From the NCBI GenBank assembly GCA_001897035.1, contig MKRS01000128.1:1-18760 (forward strand): 18,760 bases of DNA. Direction: 5' to 3'. Shown piece by piece: positions 1-6,841 of this stretch. The notes beneath the pieces were generated by a model that saw only the letters and a program-made list of their open reading frames with translations, was not told the origin of the DNA and did no database searches. Source of the stretch: Bacteroidales bacterium 45-6. Its GTDB lineage: Bacteria; Bacteroidota; Bacteroidia; Bacteroidales; Dysgonomonadaceae. Numbering within the stretch: the stretch's first letter is position 1; each line of letters opens with the position of its first letter. A program made the position numbers and the translations under genes.

Positions 1-238
1 AGAAGATATTTTGGAGAAAACTTATTTGACAGGCTTATGATAGCCTCGGTTACATACAAAAATCAATTTAGGCAATACAACGGATAATCATTAAATATTT
101 TATTGTCTTTTCCCTCTCCTTTGTTATGTTGGCTTCCGTGAGGTTACGCATATCTCAGTAGCAGATGCCCGTGAATGCAGAAAAGAGAAACATGTCCCGA
201 GTAAAGTCACGGTTCTATATATACAAAAAAAATATTAA

Positions 239-367
239 TCAGTCGTTTACCTTCGACATAAAGCATTCAAATAAATTGGCTATCTGATTCGCTGTCATCC
301 ATATTTCATTAAGCCCGGAGGGAACAATGACTCTGTTGTTGACAATTGATATTGATTCTGTCTTCAT
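239..367 (-). CDS. Small ORF, probable truncated DNA-binding-type protein
   Basis: A 42-residue ORF starts 15 nt after the stop of the leftmost integrase on the same strand. It begins MKTESISIVNNRVIVPSG and contains IWMTANQIANLF, which reads like the start of a helix-turn-helix (a WMT-x-x-x-I/L-A-x-LF pattern). Short proteins with this N-terminus are, from memory, common next to Bacteroidales integrases and are usually longer, so I infer a truncation. After the TGA the minus strand holds no long ORF down to base 1, and that stretch looks decayed. The function is unknown. It could also be a genuine short peptide or chance coding. Confidence 0.4.
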   Translation of the reverse strand: MKTESISIVNNRVIVPSGLNEIWMTANQIANLFECFMSKVND

Positions 368-382
368 TATTTCTATATCTTG

Positions 383-1615
383 TTATTGTTCCGAATGTGT
401 GAAGCATTTTTCTACTGTTGACATATCACGCATGATAGAGCTATCTAGTACTTTCGCATAATGTTGTGTCATTTTTGTACTGGAATGTCCCAAAATTTTA
501 GCCACATTTTCCATAGAAACATTATTGGCTAAAAATACAATTGTGGCCGCTGTATGCCGGGCAACATGTGTTGTAAGCTTCTTCTTAATTCCGCATAGAT
601 CAGCGATTTCCTTCAAATAACTATTGAGCTTTTGGTTACTCAATACTGGTAATAGCACACCTTTTTCTATGCACTCTGGATGATATTTATATTTGTCTAT
701 CAGTTTTTTAGTAACTGAAAGTACAGGAATGTTACTCATGTTACCTGTTTTCTGACGAGGTTTGCGTATCCACAATGCACCATTGTTGTCTTTCATCAAA
801 TGGTCTGGAGTCAGATTTTTAACATCAATAAACGCCAATGCTGTGAAGGAACAGAAAACAAAAATATCCCGCACAAGTTCAAGTCGGGGTAGTTCGAATT
901 CTTTATTCATAATTCTTTCGAGTTCTTCCTGTGTCAGAAATTCAACATGAGTTTCTTCGTGTTTGAACTGGATACCAAAGAAGGGATCTTTCTTGATCCA
1001 GTCATTAGCCAAAGCTATCCGGACGACCTTTTTCAGATTCTTTAGATGCTTGATACTCGAATTATTCTGACATTTGCGAACTGTCTTTAGATAAAAGTCG
1101 AAATCCGTAACAAACAGGCCATTGAGCTCAGAGAGCAAAATATCATCTTTACCATATTGGTATTGTATATATTCAATAAGGTGTGAAAGAGACGTATCGA
1201 ATTTTTCTACTGTAGAACGGGAATAATCAATCCCGATTAATGCTCTGCATTTTTTATTATGCTCCCGATAAACATCACCAAGAGTCTTGCTGTCTTCGTC
1301 TTTTCCGTAAAAACTATCCCGCAAAGCTTTTGCCGTGATTCTCTTACCGTCAATTTCAAACTCCCGATGAATTTGATACAGACGAGTTTTGATAGTTTCC
1401 AGATAATGGTTTAACTCTTTGTCCCGATGAAGTTTTCCGAGACTGCATTCCCGTCGCTGATCCCACATCTCAGGACGGACACTGCGTTTGGTGGTGATGT
1501 CGGCGACTTCGCCATTTACTGTAATACGTAAATAAATAGAGGCTTCCCCGTTTTTAAGAAGCCGATGCTTTCTGATAACATAAAGCAAACTGAACGTTGT
1601 TTGAATTGCATTCAT
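383..1615 (-). CDS. Tyrosine-type site-specific integrase (410 aa), first Arg replaced
   Basis: This is a tyrosine recombinase that would integrate and excise a mobile element. Residues 1-100 look like an arm-site DNA-binding domain (RKHRLLKNGEASIYLRI), about 110-210 a SAM-like core-binding domain, and 225-395 the catalytic domain. Catalytic residues visible are Lys about 289, His350 and Arg353 (HVARH), His377 (LGH) and nucleophile Tyr386 (MTQHYAKV). The usual first arginine of TGLR is Ala261 here (FTALAFIDVKNL). Loss of this arginine is known in some Bacteroides integrases, IntDOT among them. The gene reads leftwards from the presumed attachment site at 1855-1867, with arm-like repeats and a hairpin in between. 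The ATG at 1615 suits the family's usual N-terminus. It belongs to an element that extends off the left edge of the window. Confidence 0.9.
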   Translation of the reverse strand: MNAIQTTFSLLYVIRKHRLLKNGEASIYLRITVNGEVADITTKRSVRPEMWDQRRECSLGKLHRDKELNHYLETIKTRLYQIHREFEIDGKRITAKALRDSFYGKDEDSKTLGDVYREHNKKCRALIGIDYSRSTVEKFDTSLSHLIEYIQYQYGKDDILLSELNGLFVTDFDFYLKTVRKCQNNSSIKHLKNLKKVVRIALANDWIKKDPFFGIQFKHEETHVEFLTQEELERIMNKEFELPRLELVRDIFVFCSFTALAFIDVKNLTPDHLMKDNNGALWIRKPRQKTGNMSNIPVLSVTKKLIDKYKYHPECIEKGVLLPVLSNQKLNSYLKEIADLCGIKKKLTTHVARHTAATIVFLANNVSMENVAKILGHSSTKMTQHYAKVLDSSIMRDMSTVEKCFTHSEQ

Positions 1616-1630
1616 GGGCTTGAAATTTTA

Positions 1631-1784
1631 CTGTTACAAAATTACTTGTTACAGTTCATTTGAAAGCTATGCAAAATTCTGAAAATCAACGAATATAAAC
1701 CCTGATCGTGGGCAAAAACAGGATATTAAAAAAGCCCACGAATTGTACCGTGAATAGTGCGTTAAATTGCTATTTTTCGTGGGC
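1631..1784. repeat. Arm-type repeats in front of the first integrase
   Basis: Two direct copies of TGTTACA lie at 1632-1638 and 1647-1653 (15-bp period). Three copies of CGTGGGC follow: direct at 1707-1713, inverted as GCCCACG at 1734-1740, and direct at 1778-1784. The last two extend to a 9-bp inverted pair, GCCCACGAA and TTCGTGGGC. Their place between the integrase start and the putative core suggests integrase arm sites or excisionase sites. That role is inferred. The wider gap 1616-2120 also holds the hairpin at 1800-1831, the core at 1855-1867 and the repeats at 1986-2006; I see no gene in it. Confidence 0.5.
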
Positions 1785-1799
1785 AACGGCTAAAAAGAA

Positions 1800-1831
1800 A
1801 AAGGTCTGAAAGTATTGACTTTCAGACCTTT
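1800..1831. terminator. Perfect 14-bp hairpin beside the left core sequence
   Basis: AAAGGTCTGAAAGT pairs perfectly with ACTTTCAGACCTTT around the 4-nt loop ATTG. The stem is flanked by an A-rich stretch on the left, which is a T-rich tract when read on the minus strand, so it can serve as an intrinsic terminator for leftward transcription. It lies 23 nt before the 13-mer at 1855. A hairpin of the same stem length sits before the other 13-mer. Confidence 0.6.
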
Positions 1832-1854
1832 GCTTTAATTCGCTTTCGCTCTTG

Positions 1855-1867
1855 GCGGTATGGACGG
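1855..1867. repeat. Putative left attachment core (attL), GCGGTATGGACGG
   Basis: This sequence is identical to 9513-9525 and in the same orientation. It marks the junction between the first integrase's element and the 7.65-kb element. It resembles the complement of a tRNA 3' end (CCGTCCATACCGC), but neither flank holds a T-arm, so the original target cannot be named. Confidence 0.55.
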
Positions 1868-1985
1868 TAGCTCACTATTGCATATAAATGATTTCTATTG
1901 ATTGATATTTTTGTGGTTTTTAATTGTTTATGTGATTTATATTTTGAGGTCATGAACGTGAGGATGTCATTCGTTATCAAATTTT

Positions 1986-2006
1986 CCGTCCCTTAAACCG
2001 TCCCTT
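1986..2006. repeat. Left-end paired arm repeats, CCGTCCCTT twice
   Basis: CCGTCCCTT occurs at 1986-1994 and again at 1998-2006, a 12-bp period. The same pair with the same period lies at 9437-9456 near the right end of the element, in the same orientation. I infer integrase arm-binding sites. Confidence 0.55.
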
Positions 2007-2120
2007 GAATTTCCCAATCTTTTTTCTTGGTGGTTAAATAACGTTATTTTTTTTCGAACGTTTTCCTTGCCGTTATCTTTATTATAGCAATCATTGTAAA
2101 CGCTATGGTATTGCTATATT

Positions 2121-2297
2121 ATGTTTACGAAATGGCTTGTAGGAATGGGGAGAAACTCTTTTTATTGGGCTGTTTTCTCATTTTGTCTAACTCCAATAAT
2201 CAGTATTATATTACTTTCTTGTGTTGGAGAAACAGAAGAAAAAAGAAGAGAAAGATTGCTGAAAGATGAAGAATATCTAAGAATGATGCAAGAATAA
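2121..2297 (+). CDS. Small membrane protein, 58 aa
   Basis: This ORF runs from ATG 2121 to TAA 2295-2297. It starts MFTKWLVGMGRNSFYWAVFS and has one hydrophobic segment at about residues 14-35 (FYWAVFSFCLTPIISIILLS), followed by a strongly charged tail (GETEEKRRERLLKDEEYL). A single inner-membrane helix with a cytoplasmic charged tail is likely. The layout matches small uncharacterised membrane proteins that I recall from Bacteroidales, but no function is known to me. It ends 2 nt before the stop of the convergent XRE gene. No clear Shine-Dalgarno sequence precedes it, which is normal for this phylum. Confidence 0.5.
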   Translation: MFTKWLVGMGRNSFYWAVFSFCLTPIISIILLSCVGETEEKRRERLLKDEEYLRMMQE

Positions 2298-2299
2298 GC

Positions 2300-2545
2300 C
2301 TAATCTAAATCACTAAAAAACTCTTTCAGCGTCATATTGTGAGCATCTACCACCTTTAGAAGCGTTTTCATTGTTATGTTTGCTCCGTTTTCGATTCGAG
2401 AGTATTGAACACGGTCAAAACCTTTCTCGTTGGCAAAATCTTCGGCACTAAGACTTGTATTCGCTTTCCGCAAAGCACGAACCCGATTGCCAATTAGAGA
2501 TAAACGGCTATCTTCCACCGATATTTGAGATTTCTTCTTAATCAT
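2300..2545 (-). CDS. XRE-family helix-turn-helix regulator, 81 aa
   Basis: This is a small DNA-binding regulator. Residues 17-75 form a Cro/CI-type helix-turn-helix: IGNRVRALRKANT, SAEDFANEKGFDRVQYSRIENG (recognition region SRIENG) and TLLKVVDAHNMTLKEFF. There is no second domain, so it is a stand-alone repressor. It is divergent from the 553-aa gene at 2683. The gap between them carries CCGCAT/ATGCGG repeats that could be its operator, so autoregulation plus control of the divergent gene is likely. The start at ATG 2545 leaves a lysine-rich N-terminal leader of about 16 residues. Confidence 0.8.
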   Translation of the reverse strand: MIKKKSQISVEDSRLSLIGNRVRALRKANTSLSAEDFANEKGFDRVQYSRIENGANITMKTLLKVVDAHNMTLKEFFSDLD

Positions 2546-2572
2546 ATTTTATGCGAAATTACGGCTAACTCC

Positions 2573-2640
2573 GCATCTATGTAACCGCATAAATAACGTT
2601 TGCATATATGCGGTTATATTGTTGATTATTGCTATATTTG
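2573..2640. promoter_or_regulatory. Divergent control region: CCGCAT operator repeats and a -7 box
   Basis: AACCGCATA (2583-2591) and TATGCGGTT (2607-2615) form a perfect 9-bp inverted repeat with a 15-nt spacer. A further direct CCGCAT half-site lies at 2573-2578. TATATTTG at 2633-2640 fits the Bacteroidetes -7 consensus TAnnTTTG for the rightward gene; no good -33 TTTG is visible. The arrangement suggests binding by the adjacent XRE protein. Confidence 0.5.
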
Positions 2641-2682
2641 TCCAATTTTAAAACTTGTATTTAATTGAACAATAGCAATAAA

Positions 2683-4344
2683 ATGAAAAATAATCCTTTT
2701 GAAGAGTTAAGCATAACAATTAAGCCCAAAGCCTTATTTCAGGCTTATTCCTACGAAGCAAACCAAGTCGAAGTAGAAAAGAGAATAGAGGTACTTACAA
2801 AAATTATATATGCAGGCTATAATCTCAATGAAGTAGTAAATGAATATCTACAAGGCAAAGATGCTTTAACTGATAAATTGCGGAAGAGTGAAATAATTGA
2901 TAGTTTCAATTTATATACTCGTACAATCTTAGATAAAGCGATTGAGAACGGTTCATATTCCCCAAAAGCAGAGAATTTGATAAAAATCTTCTATGATGAA
3001 AACGAACCGAAGAAACTTCAAGATGCAATAAATGCTTTTGTTATTGCGATAAAAGAACGATTCTCTATCAAAGGTTTGATAATTGCTTATTTTGAGAACT
3101 CTCCAAACTATTTGTCTTTAAGCTCTACAATAGGTATTAATTTGGAAGAAGATATTACCAAGGAATTACAAGAAAAAGACCAAAAGGAGAACTCGCAACC
3201 CCTATGGAAATACGTTGAGTTGTATTCTTGGTTCAAAAAAGTTTTGATACCCGATATTCAGAATAATAATGTCAGATATTGGCTTCCTTCTTTGGAAATG
3301 CCGGCAACGCAAATAGCGAATGTCTTTATAAAGAAATACCTTCCGATTGAAGACCACGAATTATTGAAAGCAAATGCGGAGCTAAGAAAAGAACGATTAT
3401 ATGAACTTGCCGAAAAAATAATCCGAGTTCTTTGGCTAAATGAACCACTGTTTGAGGAGCCTATCTATTTAGTTCGTTGTAACTATACAGAAAAATCGGC
3501 TTCTGAGTTAGAATATTTGTATGAGAAAAATATTGTTTCTATTTGCATTCAAGATGAACAAACGGAAGACCAAGATTATTTTGATGCTTTGATAAACGGC
3601 AATAATCCTCCGTATAATAACAAGTTGCCCTATATTCAACGTTTTGTAAGCCTTGTTGATTTGGTTAAAGAGCAAGATGTTATTGTTATAGCTTCTTTTC
3701 TTGGGAAAAATCCGAAAATAGGATTGATAAAGAAGGGAACAAAAATGTTTTGCCGAGAAGGAAATGAGTTTAAGCTGTATTGCTTAGACATGAAAAGTGT
3801 TTATTGTACTCCGAATTGGGGAGAGCAATTTGAGAGCATTGATTTAAGAACTTATCCGATTCTAAAGAGTATAATACCGCAACAAGTAACCATTAGTGCT
3901 GTAAATCAGAGAAAAAATGCTATCTACGGCATTTACTACGGAGCTAAATATCCGTTAGATATATCTTTAATGACTGATTCAGCGATTGAGGTCATGTGTA
4001 CTGAGTGGCTACGTTCCCGATTCGCAAACGAAAAGTATCAAATTTGTTACCAAATAATAAGAACTGGAGGAAACTTTGCCGATGTAGATATATTGGGAGC
4101 AAATAATCAAAGTAGAATTGTTGCCGCCCAAGTCTCAAATACGGTCGATATAAATTTGGTTAGCAAGAAAATAGATAAATTGAAATCGTTTACTTCTGAC
4201 GAAAAAATAATGTTTTCAAACGTAAATCGCCCCGACCTCGAAAAGGTAGATGACTGCCTAAATATATTTATCGGAGACGTTTGGAACGATTTCTATTCAG
4301 ATTCCTATTATAAAGTGATGCTTGAGAGATTGGTAGCTCAATAA
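2683..4344 (+). CDS. 553-aa protein of unknown family, possible PD-(D/E)xK-like nuclease C-terminus
   Basis: I do not recognise this protein as a named family. I start it at ATG 2683 (MKNNPFEELSITIK) and not at the in-frame TTG 18 bases upstream. Residues 1-260 look alpha-helical. Residues 330-380 (DVIVIASFLGKNPKIGLIKKG) look like a small beta-barrel of the EVE/PUA sort. The C-terminus has a helix (SAIEVMCTEWLRSRF), then GGNFADVDILG with Asp467 and Asp469, and 14 residues later AAQVS (Gln483-Ser485). The spacing resembles a restriction-type nuclease core, D-x(n)-(E/Q)-x-K, but the last lysine is Ser. It stands behind an XRE operator region and upstream of the replication gene. Possible roles are a modification-sensing endonuclease, a superinfection-exclusion factor or an element maintenance protein; all are inference. 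As a coding gene it is secure. Confidence 0.85.
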   Translation: MKNNPFEELSITIKPKALFQAYSYEANQVEVEKRIEVLTKIIYAGYNLNEVVNEYLQGKDALTDKLRKSEIIDSFNLYTRTILDKAIENGSYSPKAENLIKIFYDENEPKKLQDAINAFVIAIKERFSIKGLIIAYFENSPNYLSLSSTIGINLEEDITKELQEKDQKENSQPLWKYVELYSWFKKVLIPDIQNNNVRYWLPSLEMPATQIANVFIKKYLPIEDHELLKANAELRKERLYELAEKIIRVLWLNEPLFEEPIYLVRCNYTEKSASELEYLYEKNIVSICIQDEQTEDQDYFDALINGNNPPYNNKLPYIQRFVSLVDLVKEQDVIVIASFLGKNPKIGLIKKGTKMFCREGNEFKLYCLDMKSVYCTPNWGEQFESIDLRTYPILKSIIPQQVTISAVNQRKNAIYGIYYGAKYPLDISLMTDSAIEVMCTEWLRSRFANEKYQICYQIIRTGGNFADVDILGANNQSRIVAAQVSNTVDINLVSKKIDKLKSFTSDEKIMFSNVNRPDLEKVDDCLNIFIGDVWNDFYSDSYYKVMLERLVAQ

Positions 4345-4349
4345 ATTTG

Positions 4350-4357
4350 TATCTTTG
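4350..4357 (+). promoter_or_regulatory. Promoter -7 box for the replication gene
   Basis: TATCTTTG matches TAnnTTTG exactly. It begins 6 nt after the stop of the upstream gene and 30 nt before the ATG at 4380, so the replication gene may be transcribed separately. The nearest TTG (4330-4332) is 17 nt away, a little short of the usual spacing. Confidence 0.5.
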
Positions 4358-4379
4358 GGGTCTATAATCCGAAGATAGC

Positions 4380-5423
4380 ATGGTAGATAGAATAAAAATA
4401 ACATTGAAGGATTTCTCTGGGAATTTTGAAAAATGCAAGAATATTACCAAGAAAGAATTTATAGAATATCCCGATAGAAAACTATATGACAATTTCGTTC
4501 TCCGTAATAATACGGAGCTTGACAAATATGACTTAAATGTTCCTCAAGCAATTAAGACGAAAAATGTAACTATTGAGGGAAGTATTCGCAGATGGAACTT
4601 CAATAATGCTACCTTGCTTGATTTAACCCAAACTTCATTTGAAAAGGCTTTGCGAAATATTGCTAAAGGTTTGAATATCTCTTTTGACGAGTTGAGACAA
4701 GGAAATGTAACTCAATGTGAAATCGGGATGAATGTTAATGTTAGCATTCAAGCAATTGATATTTTACCGATGGTAATAAACTATAATCATATTGAGCGAC
4801 ATGCGGAGAGAATAGATGAAGGGACATTGTATTTCATTGGGTCTGAAAAGAGTGCAAAACTATACGCTAAGTCTAAAGAGATTGCGGATAAATCTTCCAT
4901 AATAAAGCAAGAAAGAAGAAGAACTGCTTTCAAAATAATGCAAGATAAAGGAAATGACTTTTTGCGGATAGAGTTTACTTTAGACGACCAAAACGCATTC
5001 AACCATCATAAAATGAGGCATATCCAAAATCTTGGGGATTTATTAGATAATTATTCAGACCTATACCGTTTTTTTGTCAGAGAAATCAAACGGTTTGTAA
5101 TCTTTAATAAGTTGAGCTACCAAGAAGAAAAACTAACTCCAAAAGAAAGACATATTATTTTTGGATTGGAAAATTTTGGATATGAAACGTTTTTGGAAGA
5201 GTATCGGGCAGAGTGTATCGAACGAGCCAAAAAGCCAAGAAGTAAAATTTCTGCAAAAAGTGATGCCTTCAAAGATATAATTACAGTTTTGAAAAAATAT
5301 GCTTCGGTAGAAGATTATAATTTTGAAACTTTCAATGACGATATAATGAAAAGCCTGTTTAGGAAAAGTAAGGAAGAGAAGGTTGATTTCGCTGAATTAT
5401 CAGGCATTTTAGAGGGAAAATAG
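4380..5423 (+). CDS. Phage/plasmid replication initiation protein, gene II/X-like (347 aa)
   Basis: I read this as a rolling-circle replication initiator of the filamentous-phage gene II/X (Phage_CRI/X) type. The pattern is seen directly: EGSIRRWNFNNATLLDL (about 66-82), a helical stretch ending ISFDEL, then VTQCEIGMNVNV (about 110-121, the usual E-x-G-x-N-x strand), GTLYFIGSEKSAKLYAKSKEI (about 148-168, compare the LYDK-x-E motif of the family, Asp replaced by Ala) and FLRIEFTLDD (about 195-204). The C-terminal 100 residues are helical and basic. The family nicks one strand through a tyrosine. The NHIERH stretch near residue 137 is only a candidate metal-binding region. It lies in an integrase-bearing element, so the element may replicate after excision. 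The match is to the motif pattern only. Confidence 0.6.
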   Translation: MVDRIKITLKDFSGNFEKCKNITKKEFIEYPDRKLYDNFVLRNNTELDKYDLNVPQAIKTKNVTIEGSIRRWNFNNATLLDLTQTSFEKALRNIAKGLNISFDELRQGNVTQCEIGMNVNVSIQAIDILPMVINYNHIERHAERIDEGTLYFIGSEKSAKLYAKSKEIADKSSIIKQERRRTAFKIMQDKGNDFLRIEFTLDDQNAFNHHKMRHIQNLGDLLDNYSDLYRFFVREIKRFVIFNKLSYQEEKLTPKERHIIFGLENFGYETFLEEYRAECIERAKKPRSKISAKSDAFKDIITVLKKYASVEDYNFETFNDDIMKSLFRKSKEEKVDFAELSGILEGK

Positions 5424-6116
5424 AGTCTTTCTCTTCTTAATAAGCAGGAAAAGTAAGGAATAGTATAGGACAGTATATGTTGAGATATGTATAACATAGC
5501 GAATCCTTGCATTTGGAACGCCTATATTATTGGCTGGCTTTATACAACTATATTTTGTATTGTGAAATAACAAACCCTCTTTGCGTATATACAAACGAAG
5601 CGTAAGGAGAATGTACAGAACAACCCTTATATAATTGGGTGCTATTGCGAATTGGGCATATCAGCCGTAATACGCAGCGGAATAACTAAGAAACGCAGAG
5701 AAGCACAAAGATAATAACTTGGATTTTGAATTGAATAACAAAGCTCTACCCAGCTAATACAAAACTTTTGTGGTAATTTAAACGCAAAGTCATATAGATT
5801 GAGGATACAGTATATTGTTTGCCCTTCGTTGAGCTTTTACCACTGTAAACGATAATAGGAGTTTCGAAATGTGAAACTGGCTTTGTGGGGCATCTAATTT
5901 ATTGGAGGTTGGCGTATTTCTAAGGCTGAGTGAAACGAAGCCTTAGAAGATAGGTTTACGAAGTATATTTTGAGGCAAATTTTCGCCCAAGTCGTTTTTG
6001 TGCCGAAATTTCGCCTTTTCGCACCGTGAGCTTATTCGGCTTCGCTTTCAATATAAAAGTGCTGTAAATTAAAAATAAAGATGTAAATTCGTCATATAAA
6101 TAACAATCGAGATAAT
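5424..6116. other. Non-coding stretch of 693 bp, possible origin or structured RNA
   Basis: No convincing ORF is present on either strand; short minus-strand ORFs overlap the 3' end of the replication gene and have no recognisable domain. The region contains an inverted TATGTT/AACATA pair (5476-5498) and a 10-bp hairpin (5918-5948). Following a rolling-circle initiator gene, it is the natural place for a replication origin. It could also hold a small RNA or the remains of lost genes. I cannot choose between these from sequence alone. Confidence 0.4.
5918..5948. repeat. 10-bp inverted repeat (hairpin) in the non-coding stretch
   Basis: TTCTAAGGCT (5918-5927) pairs perfectly with AGCCTTAGAA (5939-5948) across an 11-nt loop. 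It has no T-tract, so it is not a typical terminator. It may be a replication or RNA structural element. Confidence 0.5.
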
Positions 6117-6389
6117 ATGAAAGATAACTATCAGAGGAATATTCAACTTAGGTGCGCCACTTGCGGTGGAGAGGATTTTAATTTCAATGAAGATAAGTCT
6201 TATGTCAAATGCAATTTGTGCAATCGAGAATATCTTGGCGGATATGGCGAATTAGTCGAATTCAATCAGGAAAATATCAATGAGAGTGTTGAGACTATGA
6301 AAAATGAAGTTCAAGATGATTTGCAAAAAGAATTATCCGATATGTTCAAGAAAGCCTTCAGAGGAAATAAGAATATAAAATTCAAATAA
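6117..6389 (+). CDS. Zinc-ribbon protein, ECs_2282-like (90 aa)
   Basis: The N-terminal half is a zinc ribbon with Cys13-x2-Cys16 (CATC) and Cys32-x2-Cys35 (CNLC), in the order NIQLRCATCGG then YVKCNLCNREYLGGYGELVEFNQ. The LRCxTCG, CxxCxREYxGG and EL pattern matches the ECs_2282 family of putative zinc-binding proteins often seen in prophages and accessory regions; I assign this by recall. The C-terminal 40 residues are charged and helical, possibly a coiled coil. The molecular role is unknown. It is first of three closely spaced genes, with 2 nt to the next. Confidence 0.7.
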   Translation: MKDNYQRNIQLRCATCGGEDFNFNEDKSYVKCNLCNREYLGGYGELVEFNQENINESVETMKNEVQDDLQKELSDMFKKAFRGNKNIKFK

Positions 6390-6391
6390 GT

Positions 6392-6829
6392 ATGGATATT
6401 ATTAGCATAGTTTTATCGGCTTTCGCAATTGTGTTGACGATTATAATGTATTTTAAGCATGATAAGCGATTGAAAAAGCAAGAAGAAAAACTAAACGCCT
6501 ATCAGTTGAAAAAGATTGATGAAGAGGAATCCGAAAATAAAAAAGCTCTGATAAAAGGCAATATTGTAAAAGGGAACAAAGGTAGTCGGGTGCTAAAAAT
6601 ATTCAATTCAGGTAAGTCTGTTGCTCGTAATATCAGAGTAGAGTATTTGGGTGATATGGAGCATATTTTCTCAAATGATGACCACTTTCCGTATGAATTA
6701 TTGAATCCTCAAGATGGTTCCGAAATATTCTTGCTGTTATCGGAAGGGGCATCTAAGCTCCATGTTAAATTCATTTGGGATGATGATTTTAAGAAAGACA
6801 ATGAATTTATTCAAATGCTAACTCTCTGA
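6392..6829 (+). CDS. Membrane-anchored protein with C-terminal beta domain (145 aa)
   Basis: This is an unrecognised protein with a clear plan. An N-terminal transmembrane helix at residues 4-21 (ISIVLSAFAIVLTIIMYF) is followed by a basic, coiled-coil-like linker at 23-55 (HDKRLKKQEEKLNAYQLKK). The remaining 90 residues are rich in beta strands (ALIKGNIVKGN, RVLKIFNSGKSVARNIRVEYL, KLHVKFIWDDDF) and suggest an Ig-like sandwich. The positive residues after the helix predict that the domain is cytoplasmic. It sits between the zinc-ribbon and GIY-YIG genes with gaps of 2 and 12 nt, so the three are probably made together. A function in the cassette is not evident. Confidence 0.7.
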   Translation: MDIISIVLSAFAIVLTIIMYFKHDKRLKKQEEKLNAYQLKKIDEEESENKKALIKGNIVKGNKGSRVLKIFNSGKSVARNIRVEYLGDMEHIFSNDDHFPYELLNPQDGSEIFLLLSEGASKLHVKFIWDDDFKKDNEFIQMLTL

Positions 6830-6841
6830 TAATTGTATAAA

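Noticed and set aside
1855..1880. GGTAGCTCA at 1865-1873 and the tRNA-3'-end-like 13-mer as a tRNA gene
   Set aside because: The D-stem does not continue and no TTCGA-type T-arm lies on either flank of either 13-mer. It is at most a fragment of an attachment site.
2665..2682. TTG start for the 553-aa gene
   Set aside because: An in-frame ATG lies 18 bases downstream, and the added residues NNSNK are low-complexity.
5409..5594. Minus-strand ORF of 61 codons at the start of the non-coding gap
   Set aside because: It overlaps the end of the replication gene and shows no domain, start signal or typical composition.
5424..6116. Retron, diversity-generating element or CRISPR array in the gap
   Set aside because: There is no reverse transcriptase gene anywhere in the window and no regularly spaced direct repeats in the gap.
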